This document shows, piece by piece, positions 1-12,254 of a stretch of DNA of 64,000 nt. The position numbers and the translations under genes are program-made. Within the stretch, counting starts at the first letter, position 1. Every line of letters starts with the position of its first letter. The DNA is from Mangifera indica. Its lineage: Eukaryota > Streptophyta > Magnoliopsida > Sapindales > Anacardiaceae. The stretch lies in NCBI RefSeq assembly GCF_011075055.1, contig NC_058147.1, forward strand, positions 4,278,001 to 4,342,000. The letters run 5' to 3'. Under the pieces are notes generated by a model. The model searched no databases, was not told the DNA's origin, and was given only the letters and a program-made list of their open reading frames with translations.

Positions 1-399
1 GTTATATTCCTCTGGACCAAAGAGAACCTGATGACTTCGAATCCAATCAGATTATATCCCAAGCCTCCTATTCCTCTCTAATCAAAGAAACTGAGGGCAT
101 TGTCGCCATTTTAAATTTGCAGTTTTTCTTCACCACCTGGAAGCCCCGAAACGCCGCTCCACTTTTCCGCCGTTTGTCTCCTCTCATATTTTTTTTAGGC
201 ACTCTAGTCGACTTACCTCCGTTTCTTTCTCTCCACTTCTCTAAGCGCGTGTTTTTCACGCTCTTCAACGCTCGGTCACTCTCCTACTCTGTTCTTTCCC
301 TTTTGGGTTTCTTCCCTCCTTATGTGTTCTCTCTAAAACCCTTTCTAGGGTTTTGGGTACTAATTTTCATCACTTATACTATGCAATTGCACAAATACA
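1..399 (+). promoter_or_regulatory. Upstream region and 5' UTR of the DRMY1-like gene
   Basis: No coding region is convincing here. The stretch is pyrimidine-rich (many ttctc, ctcc and tttt runs), as is usual for a plant 5' leader, and it ends at the ATG at 400. Short open frames on both strands match no protein I recognise. No TATA box can be chosen with confidence, so the transcription start is unknown. Confidence 0.4.
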
Positions 400-3300
400 A
401 TGGTTGAAAAGGCTAACGAAAAGCACAAGAAGGGCTTCATCAGCGAAGCAGACATTTCCTTTGTCTTGCAAAGGTTTTCTCTTTTTTCATTTTAATATCT
501 TTAATAATCAAAAGTTTATGTTTTACTTCTATTATATGATTCGGTGTTTGTTATTGTACAGATACACAGCAAACACTGTGTTGGCGCTATTGCAAGAAGT
601 TGCTCGGTCTCCGGGAGTTAAGCTCGATTGGAATGCGTTAGTGGAGAAGACTTCAACCGGGATTTCTAATGCTAGAGAGTATCAGATGCTTTGGAGACAT
701 TTAGCTTATCGCAACCCTTTGCTCGAAAAATTGGAAGATGGCGCTCAACCTTTGGTTAGATTTTACAACTTTTCTTCCTTACTTATACCTAAGCAACATC
801 AGTTTGTTGAATCATCTGTTTAATACTGTATGCTAATTCTTCTTTATTTTTAGAATTTTCCTTTGTAAACGCGATAGTTATTTTTAACAAGATTAAGTTG
901 TTACTTTTTATGGCGTACCAGGGCATTTGGTTTAGTGTATATATTGGTATTGATGATATTTTCTGAATAGTGATTAGGATGTTTGGTAAAGTCGGACAGT
1001 TTGTTGGTTAAATGTGTGTTAAGTCTCGGTTGTATTCAGATTGTTGGTGCTGGATACGACATGGATCAGTCTCATGGCTGTGCCAGGTGTTTTTTGGAAA
1101 AAGTGTTAATTGTTCACTTATCCTAGCATTGCTTTCATCTTCAGTTAGCTAATCTGGTTTGTTTTGGAAATATGGTTGCCATTCATAGTGGAAAAAACCA
1201 TTGTGAACATGTAGTGTTGTCTCAATGTCTGTGAATTGACATAGATAATATCAGGTATCAAACTGAGGACAGATGAATTGCTACTTATGCACGCATACAT
1301 AGGATGACAGGCATTCGCTCACACTCACAAAAGATTTAGTGGGGTAGGAATTATGAAGGTTCATTTAGAACAGAAATGATTAAAAATTTCTCACTCGTGA
1401 GATGTGTTTTTGTGGAGCAAATATTCAAACAAAAAAGTAGTTGGTAATGCTGAATGTTGTTTTTGTTGGCAAATCATTTTGTTTAAAGTTGCTGCTAATG
1501 GAATGTTGAGGAGGTGTACTAAACAACTGCATGACCAACTTTCATAGAAATCAAGCCATGTTTGAAGTCTTTTCTTCCTGACATAAGTGGAATAGATAGA
1601 AGGATGAAAGTTAGTGGTATCATTCTCACATTCTATGAATGTTTACCATATTAGGACCATAGTATCTGACTCAGTTGAAAGAAATACACATTCTTAGTAT
1701 GCAACGAAGTAATGTGCGTATTCCTGTCACATGCATTTATTTTTCCTAAGGGCAATTACAAAGACATCGTAATGAATAACCTTGTGTGGAAATTGATAAC
1801 TGTAATTCGATGTGCAGTGACTAATATTTTTAATTTTAATGTTTTGTTATGTCTATTGTTTCAGCTATTTTTGACCATACTGGCTGCTTATCATTATTTT
1901 CGCAAGTAATAATTAACTTCATCATTATTCTTCAGTTCATGATCAATATTACAATTAGGCAAGATTTATGATGTGTTATGTTGGCCCTCATATCAGAACA
2001 ATTATTGTTAGCCCTCATGCCTTATCCAGTTCTTTGTTAGTGTTGGTGTGATTGTCAAACTAATTTTTTGTTATTGTCTTGATGCTGAACAATGTATTTT
2101 TATTTGGTTTGTGATGAAGAATACTATTATAGGATGCCACTGAATTGAAACTGCTTATTTTGGCTCATTTCACCACATTTCCTTTTTATTTTTGGTCGTG
2201 ATCAGTAGTTTTTATCGGAGTTGACGGGTTGTTTCACTGGCTTATGACATGGATTGTTCATCTTCTTGTAAATCCTCATATCTTCTGACCTGTAACTGTA
2301 TTTACTTATAATTTGAGGGACAGGATAACTTGCAATGTGCATAAATGTATTGTTGTATAATCTTTCGTTTGTTGTTATGTAAACTATCCATGCTTTGAAT
2401 ACTTCTGAGTGTATTGTTAATCCTATACAATGTGGGGTCCTTTAGCGTGTTGCTAATTAACTTTTCATTTGTCAGGATGATGATAGTGACTTAGAGTATG
2501 AACTGGAAGCTTTCCCAGATGTTAGCAGTGAAGCCTTGACTGAGGCTGCTGCATGTGTAAAAGTAAGTGACATAAGCTTTCTTAGTAAAAAATTGGAACT
2601 GACAGAGCATAAACTCATTTTTTATCTTTACTTATTCTCCTGGTCTTATCACTGATTTTCATTGCCAATGGGCTATGGGTTAGATCTGATTCATTTGGAA
2701 ATTACAGTCCATCTTTTTTCTTTTATCTATTCTTTATTCACTTTCTCCAGTTTATTTAGTTTATGAGAATGGTTCTGTTTTGCCAGGTATTGATTGCTTC
2801 TGGTTTGCCAAGTGATTCCAATCTCCCAAATGGCTCGACAGTGGAAGCTCCACTGACAATAAATATTCCTAATGGTCAGTCTTTTAGAGCTTCATCAGAA
2901 CATTCTCAGCCTGTTTGCTTAATGCAAGGAACAAACATCACAGTTCCAGTATCGGTTCAGAAACTGCCCCTACCTATGGCGACAACTACAGAAGGAATTC
3001 ATGGATATCAATCAGTAAGTAGCAAAATGCCTGCTCGAAAGAAAAGAAAAGCCTGGACTCCTGTAGAGGATGTAGAATTGATTGCTGCTGTGCAGAAATG
3101 TGGTGAAGGGAATTGGGCAAATATCTTAAAAGGAGACTTCAAGTGGGACAGAAATGCTTCGCAGCTATCTCAGGTTGTTTTTATTACCTTGTTTTGTTAA
3201 CTGTGCATGACCATCCTCAAATTCAATTTCCTTTTCTTGTTTTAGTTTACCCTGCTATACTATCCATGTCATGCACTTTGTAGATATTTAACGCACCATT

Positions 3301-5998
3301 TCATGCATTTGAGTCTCTTTTCTTTTTCAGAAGATGGTATGGAGAATAAAGATTAGTTATGTAAGTTCTTTTCATCCATATGGTAATATAAATGATAGGC
3401 ATATGCAGTCATCAGATCATTTTTTTATCAACTGTATTTCTCATTCATTGACATATTAGTCTTCACCTGCAATCATATTCCATTTTCCCACATTTGACAA
3501 TGTGCAGATTATTAGTCGAAATGTCCTTGTATTTACTCCGTCTGATAATTTCTTAAGACATCTCTGTGACGCGTTGAGTTACATTGGCCAGATAGTATTC
3601 TATTGTCTGTTGTTGCACTTGGTTGTGGTGCCAACTGTTGTAATTACATTATAGATAGGTGAGACTCGGAGGGCATTTCAGAAGAAAGTAGACACTGATC
3701 CTATTTTTTTTATTAAGCTCTCTTCACCAGGATATTGAGTGGTTAGAATAGAGTAGCAAGGAATATTTTCTGTTAGTCAGCTCTGTTATGGCTTATTCAA
3801 GTTGAGTAGTGGCATGGTTCTCATTACAAGTGTCGAGTTCCACAAGTTTATATGAATTGAGAATCTTCCATGAGGATCATTATGTTGATAATGGTTTACC
3901 CAAATCCAGTATAATAATTTGCAATGTCTGATCTGACTGTATGTTTATATTAATATGAGGTGACTGTAAAATATCCACTGCCCATTGCTCTATTAAATAG
4001 GAAAAAAACTTATATCATATGTAGGATGGTAATCTAGTGTGATTATTTGTTCCTGAACTGAGAGGACTAAGGTATTTCCTTTTCTTTTTTCTTGGCCTTC
4101 ACCTTTGGTTTTTGTTTTGTCATGTATGAATGTATACTGGAAGTTTGTTGTTTGTGGTGATAGAAGAAAAAGAATAAAATACGAATAGGCTTTTTGGTAA
4201 GGATAGTGTGCATAAAAATGTGATTTTAATTATATATGGTGGGCTTAAAAGTTTCTATCTTGTCTTTGATAATTAGCCTCACCTTGCTTTGGGTTTTACT
4301 TGTGGCTTTGCTTCACCCATATTTTTTCACTATGTTGACATTGAGGTAGAATAATTGAATGCCATTGTCACTTAGTCTTATTGTCCCTCCTCTACCACCT
4401 CTCTTTCTGTGTGTAGGTGTTGAACTTTTCTGGTGGAAAATCATTTAGTAGCTCTTTCCTTGCTGAGACACTAGCGCTGTTCTTTGACTTGATGTATTTT
4501 GGTGAAAATTTGGCAATTTTGATGAGCTTGATTTATAGCTGAGTTTCATTTATGGTTAAAAATTATTTTAAGATTATCACTATATAATAGCTATCCATTG
4601 TCATCTAGTCTGGTCAGGATGTCTGGGTATCAACCAGATTTCCCGGGTTCAAATCCCGGCAATGGATTTTCATATCTCTGTAATGCTATTTATATCTAAG
4701 ATTAATCACATGGATCGAAATCATATTGTTGTATAATAATTGAATTTATATATTCACCAAAACTTTATTTGACTCCTAGACAATTTTTCTAGCATGGCTT
4801 TCTTCTTGCTTCTTGTTCTACTAATTTTCACAAATGTATTCCAATATTTGCAGAGGTGGAATACTCTTAGGAGGAAAAAAGGTAACATGATCTTGGGAGC
4901 CAATTCGTCTGGTTCACAACTATCTGAAGCACAGCTGGCAGCTCGTCACGCTATGTCCCTTGCCCTTGATATGCCAGTGAAGAGCATAACATCCTCTACT
5001 GGTAAATCTCTTTCCTTTTATGGATGGCTCTTATTTTTGTGTATTAACGTGCCAATTCATAGAATATTTGTTCTTATTTGCCCAAGTTTGACTGATTTCT
5101 AGTTGAGTTTGAAGCAGCTGGGGCGCCTTCAAATCCTACTGCTAATAACTCCGGGCTTCCCACTTCAAGTGCTGAAGCTTTGCTGGGTGGTAGCAACAGC
5201 TTTGTGCAAGCCCAATCTCAATCTCAACAAGTCCCCAATCAAACAAAATCTTCTCCAGTTGCATCACCAGGGTCTGCAGCAAAATCTCGAGTAGGAGTAG
5301 CCCCTAAGAAAATACCGGCAAAGACCAACTACAGTACAGATTCAAGTTTAAGGGCTGCTGCAGTTGCTGCTGGTGCTCGTATTGTTACCCAATCAGATGC
5401 CGCATCATTGCTCAAGGTTACTCAGGGGAAGAATGCAATCCATATCATACCATCAGGAGTTTCATCAATCAGACCTTCCATCACTGGTGGTGCCCCAGCC
5501 CATTCAGATGCTTCTCCAGTACGCTATATACGAACGGGCCTGGCAGCTGTATCACCCAATGCTGCTGCCACATCAAGTGCCTCACAGCCTAGTTCTGTTA
5601 AAGCTGCCTCACCAAGAGTTCAGCAGAATACATCTTCTGAACAGATTAATGCTGTCAAATTTAGTCCAGCTATTGAACCTCCATTAAAGCCAGAAGTTAA
5701 AGCTGAAGAAGACATCAAAGTTTCTGATTTATCCAGTGCTATTGGAAATGAACCTAGCAAAGAAGTTCAAGCAGATGTACCAGCCATAGAAAAACTGGAC
5801 TCAGGATTACAACACAAAGCAATTATTGCGGAGGATCCAGATTGTTCTATGAAAAAGGAGGTAGTTGAGAATGACCAACTAAATATTGGTGATAACCAGG
5901 CTGAAGGGAATCAAAATGAAAATGTCAATATTGTGGTGGATTCAATGGTTAAGGAAAATGAAAATCTATCTGCAGTTGAAGAAATTTCGAGCTTCTGA
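400..5998 (+). CDS. DRMY1: DRMY1-like single-Myb (homeodomain-like) nuclear protein
   Basis: Coding exons are 400-473, 562-754, 2476-2562, 2787-3173, 4854-5001 and 5103-5998. All have GT-AG borders, phases agree, and together they encode 594 aa. The N-terminus (from MVEKANEKHKKGF) has a small helical domain containing EYQMLWRHLAYR. An acidic DDDSDLEYELEAFPD segment follows. Then comes one Myb/SANT domain at about residues 203-258, starting KKRKAWTPVEDVELI and ending RWNTLRRKKGN; it is interrupted by the 1.7-kb fourth intron. The rest is a low-complexity Ser/Ala/Pro/Gln tail with an acidic end. The architecture and neighbours match Arabidopsis DRMY1 and its paralogue DP1, nuclear proteins that affect cell expansion, ribosomal-gene expression and timing of organ initiation (from family knowledge). 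The ATG at 400 was chosen because it opens the conserved N-terminal block and splices in frame. An AATAAA-like polyadenylation motif lies near 6055. Confidence 0.9.
4594..4666 (+). tRNA. tRNA-Glu-like gene or pseudogene with ATC anticodon
   Basis: A 73-nt cloverleaf lies inside intron 4 of the DRMY1-like gene, on the same strand. The acceptor stem is a perfect 7-bp match (tccattg with caatgga). The D stem pairs atct with ggat. The anticodon stem pairs tctgg with ccaga, and the T stem pairs ccggg with cccgg around loop ttcaaat. The B box ggttcaaatcc is canonical and TTTT follows the acceptor directly (4667-4670), as expected for a Pol III terminator. TATATAA sits just upstream at about 4581. 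The body resembles plant nuclear tRNA-Glu, but the loop gtatcaa places ATC (4629-4631) where TTC or CTC is expected; ATC would read Asp codons. It could be a recently decayed tRNA copy or a functional oddity. Confidence 0.7.
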
Positions 5999-6270
5999 AC
6001 CTTGACAAGAAACTGGCAACAGATAAATGTATTCGAAATCTGGGGCCCTTTAGCAAAATAAAGGTCAGTGATGAGATGCAGGGACGAAGAGAAAGATAAT
6101 CTTGTCCAAATTCGCTTGACTTTTTTGTCTTGGCGTATGGTTCTCTTGTTTCAGTATATTGTAGTGTAAATTTCTTTCTCAAGGAAAGGTACGAAAAAGT
6201 ATATGAAAGTATCTTTGTCATGTCAGTTGGTAATTGTACTGTCTTTATTTATTTATTTATTTTTTCGTCT

Positions 6271-6988
6271 GGCCAAAGGACTAGTTTCTATTCGAATTAT
6301 GTTTTTTTTAAGTTTTCATTCTTTAATTTTGAAAATTTTATTTACTTATCTATAAACGGTTAAAATTAATGATTATAAAGGTAAAATCGTTATTTTATCT
6401 ATAATATTAAAAATAAACTTAAATTTGAATTCATTTCCTTTTTGCATAAACTTTAAAAATTAATAATTCTCCCTCTAATTAAAACTTTCAAAAACAATGT
6501 TTTCCTCTTCTAGGGTTTTTAAACTTTTAGACAAAGTTTTCTAGTAAAGAAGAGCTTTTTCGGCAATCTTTAAGAAATATACCCATCCTCCAGTGCATCC
6601 TCTTTTTGGTAGCACTCTTTCTGATTCAATGGGGGCGTCTTCGTCAGAGAATGAAGACGACTCATCTTCGTCCAGGGACAAAGACGAAGTCTTCATCGAC
6701 GACAGAGACAAATCGTCTTCGTTCATTGACGAAAACAACCTCCAGCAAGTTGGAAGGAGGACGCGTTGAAGGGTGGGTACGTTGTCTGGAGATCGCAAAA
6801 GAAGCTTTTCTTCACTAGAAAACTTTATCCGAAAGTTTGGAAACCCTAGGAGGGAAAACATTGAAAAATTTGGTTTTGAAAGGAAATTGTTAATTTTTAG
6901 GGTTTAAAAAGGGGGGGGGGGGGGGGGTTGGTGGTGTGGTTGAGAATTATGAAAAGGCATACTTTGGGTGGGAAATAGTCATTTGGCC
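6271..6988. mobile_element. Long-TIR Mutator-like MITE, copy 1
   Basis: The element starts ggccaaaggactagtttc and ends gaaatagtcatttggcc, which are inverted complements with few mismatches. The arms continue as a long imperfect inverted repeat, for example agggtttttaaac near 6512 against ggaaaccct near 6840. The centre (about 6600-6770) is rich in gacgaag/cttcgtc repeats. The same sequence recurs at 38848-39572. Flanks ttttcgtct (6262-6270) and attttgttt (6989-6997) agree at 6 of 9 positions, consistent with a decayed 9-bp target duplication. There is no transposase, so it is non-autonomous. It lies between the convergent DRMY1-like and NET2 genes. A 17-base G run sits at 6911-6927. Short open frames inside it come from the repeats, not genes. 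Confidence 0.8.
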
Positions 6989-7215
6989 ATTTTGTTTTAA
7001 CAAGTTTAGCCCCTCGTGAGCAAGAAGGTACGGCCTTTGGCCTTTACACAACCCAGAAGCACAATGAGGTTCTATTATGCAATTAAGCTAATTTAGTGTT
7101 TAACAACAGAAGAAATTACATTATGGATTAAATAACATGCAACAGGCAATGATAAAAAATTATGGAAAATGTCCAGCCACAGCTAGACCATTCTACTGTT
7201 TCTGTAATTTGGGAA
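6989..7215. other. 3' flank between the MITE and the NET2 gene
   Basis: Short spacer holding the probable 3' UTR of the NET2-type gene, which is transcribed leftward. No other gene or repeat is evident. Confidence 0.4.
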
Positions 7216-10200
7216 TCATTTGGAAAAGGGTGATGGCTTTTGTCTATGCTTCTTTAGCTTGACTCCAAACAAGAAAGAATGCAGGGGAATTCTTGCTGCT
7301 TTACTGGGGCTCTTTGTGGCTCCTCGTCTTCGAAATTCTTCATCAAGTTCAGCCAGTATGGATTTCACCTCCGTCTTCAGCTTCTCAACACGTTCATGTC
7401 CTACACGCAATTGATCCGCGATCTTGGTGTTCTCCTGCTTCATGTTTAGAATCTCACCTTGGAACTCTGCCGCTTGGTAATTACTTAATCCATTCTCTTC
7501 AGCCTTTCCACCTGCGTTTGCTATCTCTTCTTGGATATTGCACAAACATGAATATCTTCCATGCAATTCATCTTTCAGAACTTCATTGTTTTTCAACCAC
7601 ACTCTTAGTTCTGTTTTTATTTCTCTCAAGTGTTTATATATGGCTCGAGGATCAGACGGAAGATCCGGATGTTTTCGATTATCTTCTTTCTTTTCATTCC
7701 TCTTCAGTTTTGTTAATTCTGCTTTCAGATCACTTACTGTAGATTGGAACTTGGGTATTTGATGATAAGAAGTGCTGAACCTCAACCAGAACTCCAGGTT
7801 TTCTTCCAGAAGTTCATCGATATTTGAACGGATTTTTTCTTCTCCAGTTGAACAAGTGGGATTCTTGAGGTTTGCCTTGAAATATTTTTGAGGTGACTTT
7901 TTCAGTTGGGTTGTCTCATTGAAATCGTAACTATATTCACTGCCTGGAACGGGTTGTGGCGAAGCTTGTGATGAAAAATCCATTTCTGGGGAGAAGCCTG
8001 CATGTGATATGCTTTCACGGCATGTTGATCCTCCCTGATGAGAGTCTGCCATGCTGCTTCGCGGTGAGCTGATTTTACTTCGTAAAGATTGAATCTCATC
8101 ATCTCTGTAGGCAACAGCATTTTCCAATTCCCTTATCTGCAATGCCAATTCTAAAAATCCATCCCGGTTTTTCTTCTCTGCTTCACTCAGCTTTCTCTTC
8201 ACATCCTGATAATTCTGAAGAACTGAAGTGTAGTCCTCTGGTAGACTTTTCTCTCTTTCCTCTAATCCAGGCGAGAGCATCCTCCTGTTTGGATTTCCCT
8301 CTTCAATTCCAAGTTCTTCAAGATCAGTATTAAGATTGCAGCTTCTTGTATCGGGCATTTCTTTCTTATCGTCTTTCTCCTCATTGGTCAATCTCAACTC
8401 CTCAGGCTTAGCCCCAGGCTTAACGTTTAGGCGGGAATCAACAATGTTTTCTTCTTCAGCTTCGATAGAATTCCTGAGAACCGAAGTATTATTTTCCTTC
8501 TCAGGTTCTGGGTCTGTTATGCTCATTGCACTGTCACCAGTGTCAGAAACCAGCTTTTCTTCTTCTTCTTCGATTTTACTTTCTTCTTTTGAATCTGAAG
8601 CTGCTTTCACTTGTGGGAAAAATCCTGCATCCTGGACATGCTCTTCCATGTCCACACTTTTTAGCTTCTCGGACAAGTAATCAACATTACAACTTACTTC
8701 AGTGAGATGTGTTTGGAGGTTGTTGTTTTGATCTGTAATGATTTGGTTGAGACTTTTTATTCTAGCCAACTCTTTCTCCAGCTCTACTAGCCTTTTGTTG
8801 GTCTTATCCGAATCTGCAATCAGAGCTTCCTTGTCCCTTTCAAGGCTCTGAATGTCTGCCTGAAACTGATCATTTTCTGAACTTAATCTCATCACCATAG
8901 CCGCATGAGAAGAGACTTGATATTCCAAATTAACAACTTTATCTGCAAGTTTATTAATCATGTCAACCAGTTTGCTCATTGAAAGGGACGAATTTGAATC
9001 AACTCCAAGCTGCTCCTTAAATTTATCCCTCAACAGTTTCACATTTTCACTATTTTCCATGCTACTAAACTCTGGATCTAAGCCCTCTAATTGTGAAGCT
9101 GATGCTGCACTCAAAGATACATTTTTCTTTGAGGTAAAGGGTTTGTGTTCATTATTTTGGTTGGGAAGAAACTGATTTTTTAGGCTTGCAAACTTCTCAT
9201 GATACTCCAAGATCCTTTCGAACTCTACTCTTGCCATTCCAGCTGACCGCTCTCGTTTCTCTTGCAACTTAGACAAGGTCTCTTGGCATGAGTTGAGAGC
9301 TGTGGCGGCCATCAAAGTTCGAGCTTCATTGTCCTCTATAACAGTCCCAATTCCAAATTCATCCTGTAAGCGGCTCACATTGGCTTGCATTTCAGTTACC
9401 TGATTCTCGATGTCCCAATACTTTTCTGAAGCACATTCATATGAACTCTTAACAAACTCTTTCTCAGTTTGTAATGCCAAGATTCCTTTCTGAAGCTTGT
9501 CAATTTCCTCGAGTGCTTTGCTTTTGGTGAGGCCTGATTTTGATGGTGTTGTAGGAGGTTTAGCAGAAGCACTATATTTCTTTAGCCCCTTTCTTGGCAG
9601 TCCCATTGGAGGACTCTTCAGGAAATCTTTCATTGGAACTGCAGGGACTTTTGGGATGACAGCTTCGGGTGGTTTCTCATTGTCAATAGTAGATGTTTCA
9701 CTTTTATCATCTTCATCTTCAGAATATATATCAAACTGAACTTGCTCAGGAAACACGGTTGCAATTGTGCGGTTGGCACTCTGCAACTCTTTCGAAAGGT
9801 AATCGTATCTTTCTGCTAATGCTCGATATGACCTGTATGAGTATTCTACATGACTTACAAGCTCTGGCCTCTTTCGGTAGTACATTTCCGCCCTTTGGGC
9901 AAACGAGTCCCCATCGTCATCGATGATTTTGAGCATCTCACCCACCTTTTCCTCCATATCTGTCATTTGTACCAAAATCATGTCAATGCCAAAATGTTCA
10001 CAGATGCAATTATCTTTAACATCAAGCAAACATTCATAAGATCTATTTGTCTATTCCATTTTCACCAAAATTCCCAGAATGATATTGTTCCTCATGCAAA
10101 ATAAGGAATTATAAAAACTAGAGCACAATTGAGAAATAAAGGGCATCATTCAGAGATTAAGCCATTAAAAAACAGAAAGGAAATGAAATATAAAGCTTAC

Positions 10201-10294
10201 CCTGGAGGTTCTGCTCCAACCATTTTGACTGCTTTGTTCTGATATGGCTGGCCCACCACCATGTATACGCATTGCGTGCTGCTTTCTGCAACAT
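7216..10294 (-). CDS. NET2: NETWORKED 2-type (KIP1-like) actin-binding protein
   Basis: Two coding exons, 10294-10201 and 9959-7216, encode 945 aa. Exon 1 begins MLQKAARNAYTWWWASHI and splices in frame (g|at) into DMEEKVGEMLKIIDDDG. Together they form the NAB domain (about residues 10-90), the plant-specific F-actin binding module with the diagnostic Trp triplet and the RAEMYYRKRPEL block. The rest is acidic and coiled coil, with a second conserved region near the C-terminus (helices around RAIYKHLREIKTELRVWLK). Length and two-exon structure fit the NET2 subgroup. In Arabidopsis NET2A links actin to the pollen-tube plasma membrane and binds pollen receptor-like kinases (family knowledge). The C-terminus ends in a basic stretch. 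The gene is convergent with the DRMY1-like gene, the same pairing as the Arabidopsis locus as I recall it. Confidence 0.93.
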
Positions 10295-12254
10295 TATTCA
10301 CAGCAGTCTTTAAAGAAAACCAAAAGAAATGCATGGCAAGGCCATAAAGAAAGGATGGATGGTGATCGTGAAGAGGATAATAATTTCTCAAATATGGAGG
10401 AGAGGGTAGTCCGTTGTAAGATCCAAATATACAGGAAGCTTTGGATGTCTAATGTACATGTGTCAGTTGGTTCTAGTTGTGTCCTCAAATGTAGAGGATT
10501 TCTGTATACCTTTCACCAATTATTCAGTTATTTTTGCTTTAATTGTTTCATATTCACTTGGTGGCTCTGCCTCTCTCTGCTTCACGCATTATCTTTGTCA
10601 CTCTTTTACATAATATGCTATTACCACACACTATTCTGTAAACTACATTGGACCAAGATTTTGTTTGAATCTCCGAGGAGCTATGATGCAAACAATTTAC
10701 TTCCACATCAAATCAGGAGATAATTGATATAAACGTTAATTTCTTCATCAAGAAATAAATGTAATTATCTGCCCATAAGGGATAGCTTAACTAATTATGT
10801 GTGAAATCTCCAAATAGTCCGAGGAGAGTTTGGGTTTGATTACTAAATCTGAGATTTTACCTGTTCGACGAGTAGGGTTCTTGTTACTAAAAATAAATAA
10901 AAAGATATGTAATTATGACAATGGAAATTAACCAAGAACCCTTGACGTAGTCAATTTTTATATATAATTTTAGTATCTTTTTACTTAAATTATGATTTTG
11001 TTTTTAATAAATTATTTTGTTTGATTTAGTTTTATTGCAATTATATTAGGTGAGTCAATAAAAGTAAATAATACGTAAATAATGTGCAACTTTAAATATT
11101 AATGTGTGAAGAGGAGAAAAATAAGAATTGATAGATAAATTTTATTTTTAATTAGTTGAAAGTCGACTATAACAGTTTGATGAGTATAAAATTTTACAAT
11201 TAAACGTAGACATTAAATTCCATAAGAAAATAATTTGGAGCGAAAACCATATAACTTTACTTGTGTGGATTGAATTGAATACCCATAAAACTTAATGAAT
11301 TAATCGAAGTTTAATATTATTATTAAAAAATAAAATAATATATTTTGATTAATATATTTGTATGACTTGGAAGAGAATATTAATGAAACTAGGGCGGTTT
11401 AACTATAATGTGAATAATTAAAATAAGATTGTCAATGAAATAATTTAAATAGAATTGGCCGAAGTAAAATCAAAATACCTTATACCATATTTATATTGAT
11501 TTATTTATAATTATTTAATTCTTGTTATTTTAAATAATAACAGGGGTAAGACAATTTTGGTATTTAATAAATAATCCTCGTGGAAACAATTCTTAACTCA
11601 CTACTCTATTACTTGAACAATTTCGTGTACTTGCGAACTTTGCCATCAACTCTAAAGAGCAATCACAAATAAATAGCATTTTTGGGAGAGAGAGAGAGAG
11701 AGAGGAAGAGAGAGTTTTATAAAGTTCATATATTTACATAATACCATCAGTTATTTACAATAGGAAGATGGAGCATTAAACACCTTCCATATTTACAACT
11801 ATGTTTACATTAAAGAATTAAAATCACAAGCATTCAGACCATACTTTCCTCTCTCTTTTTCTTTTTCTCAGTTTTTTTTTTTTTTTTTTTTTTTGTCTAC
11901 CGAGAATACATACACTACACATTAACCTCCTTGATTCTGGGTACTCATAAGCTTCTCACAATATATTTGACAGAAGAAGCAAAATTGAGTGTTACTTCTG
12001 CTACTGAGACCACCATTAGTGCTTCAGTCATCACCATTTCTCCTCACCAAATACTTATTAGCTCCAAACCAAGAGACAGCAACCCTCTTCAACCGGTTAC
12101 AATATGCTCAGGCTGACTAGCATTTTTTTTTTTGTTTTTTAAGGGGGGAATGTTTCTATTATATCTTTGTACATTATTTATCCATTTTTTAAAACAATAG
12201 AACATGTCCTGCCAGAAGATTAGGCAGCAGCCACAGAACTGGGATAATATAGAT
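10295..12254. other. Spacer: NET2 5' region and 3' region of the small acidic-protein gene
   Basis: 10295 to about 10700 is the upstream and leader region of the NET2 gene. About 10700-11680 is AT-rich with no supported gene. A GA microsatellite lies near 11686-11712 and a poly-T run near 11871-11894. About 11700-12254 is likely 3' UTR of the leftward gene at 12255-14460. The open frame at 11931-12116 has no recognisable product and falls in this UTR. Confidence 0.4.

Noticed and set aside
6541..6861. Overlapping open frames on both strands, Ser/Asp/Arg rich
   Set aside because: They arise from the gacgaag repeat core of the MITE.
11931..12116. 61-codon open frame on the plus strand
   Set aside because: Falls in the probable 3' UTR of the leftward gene and has no recognised homologue.
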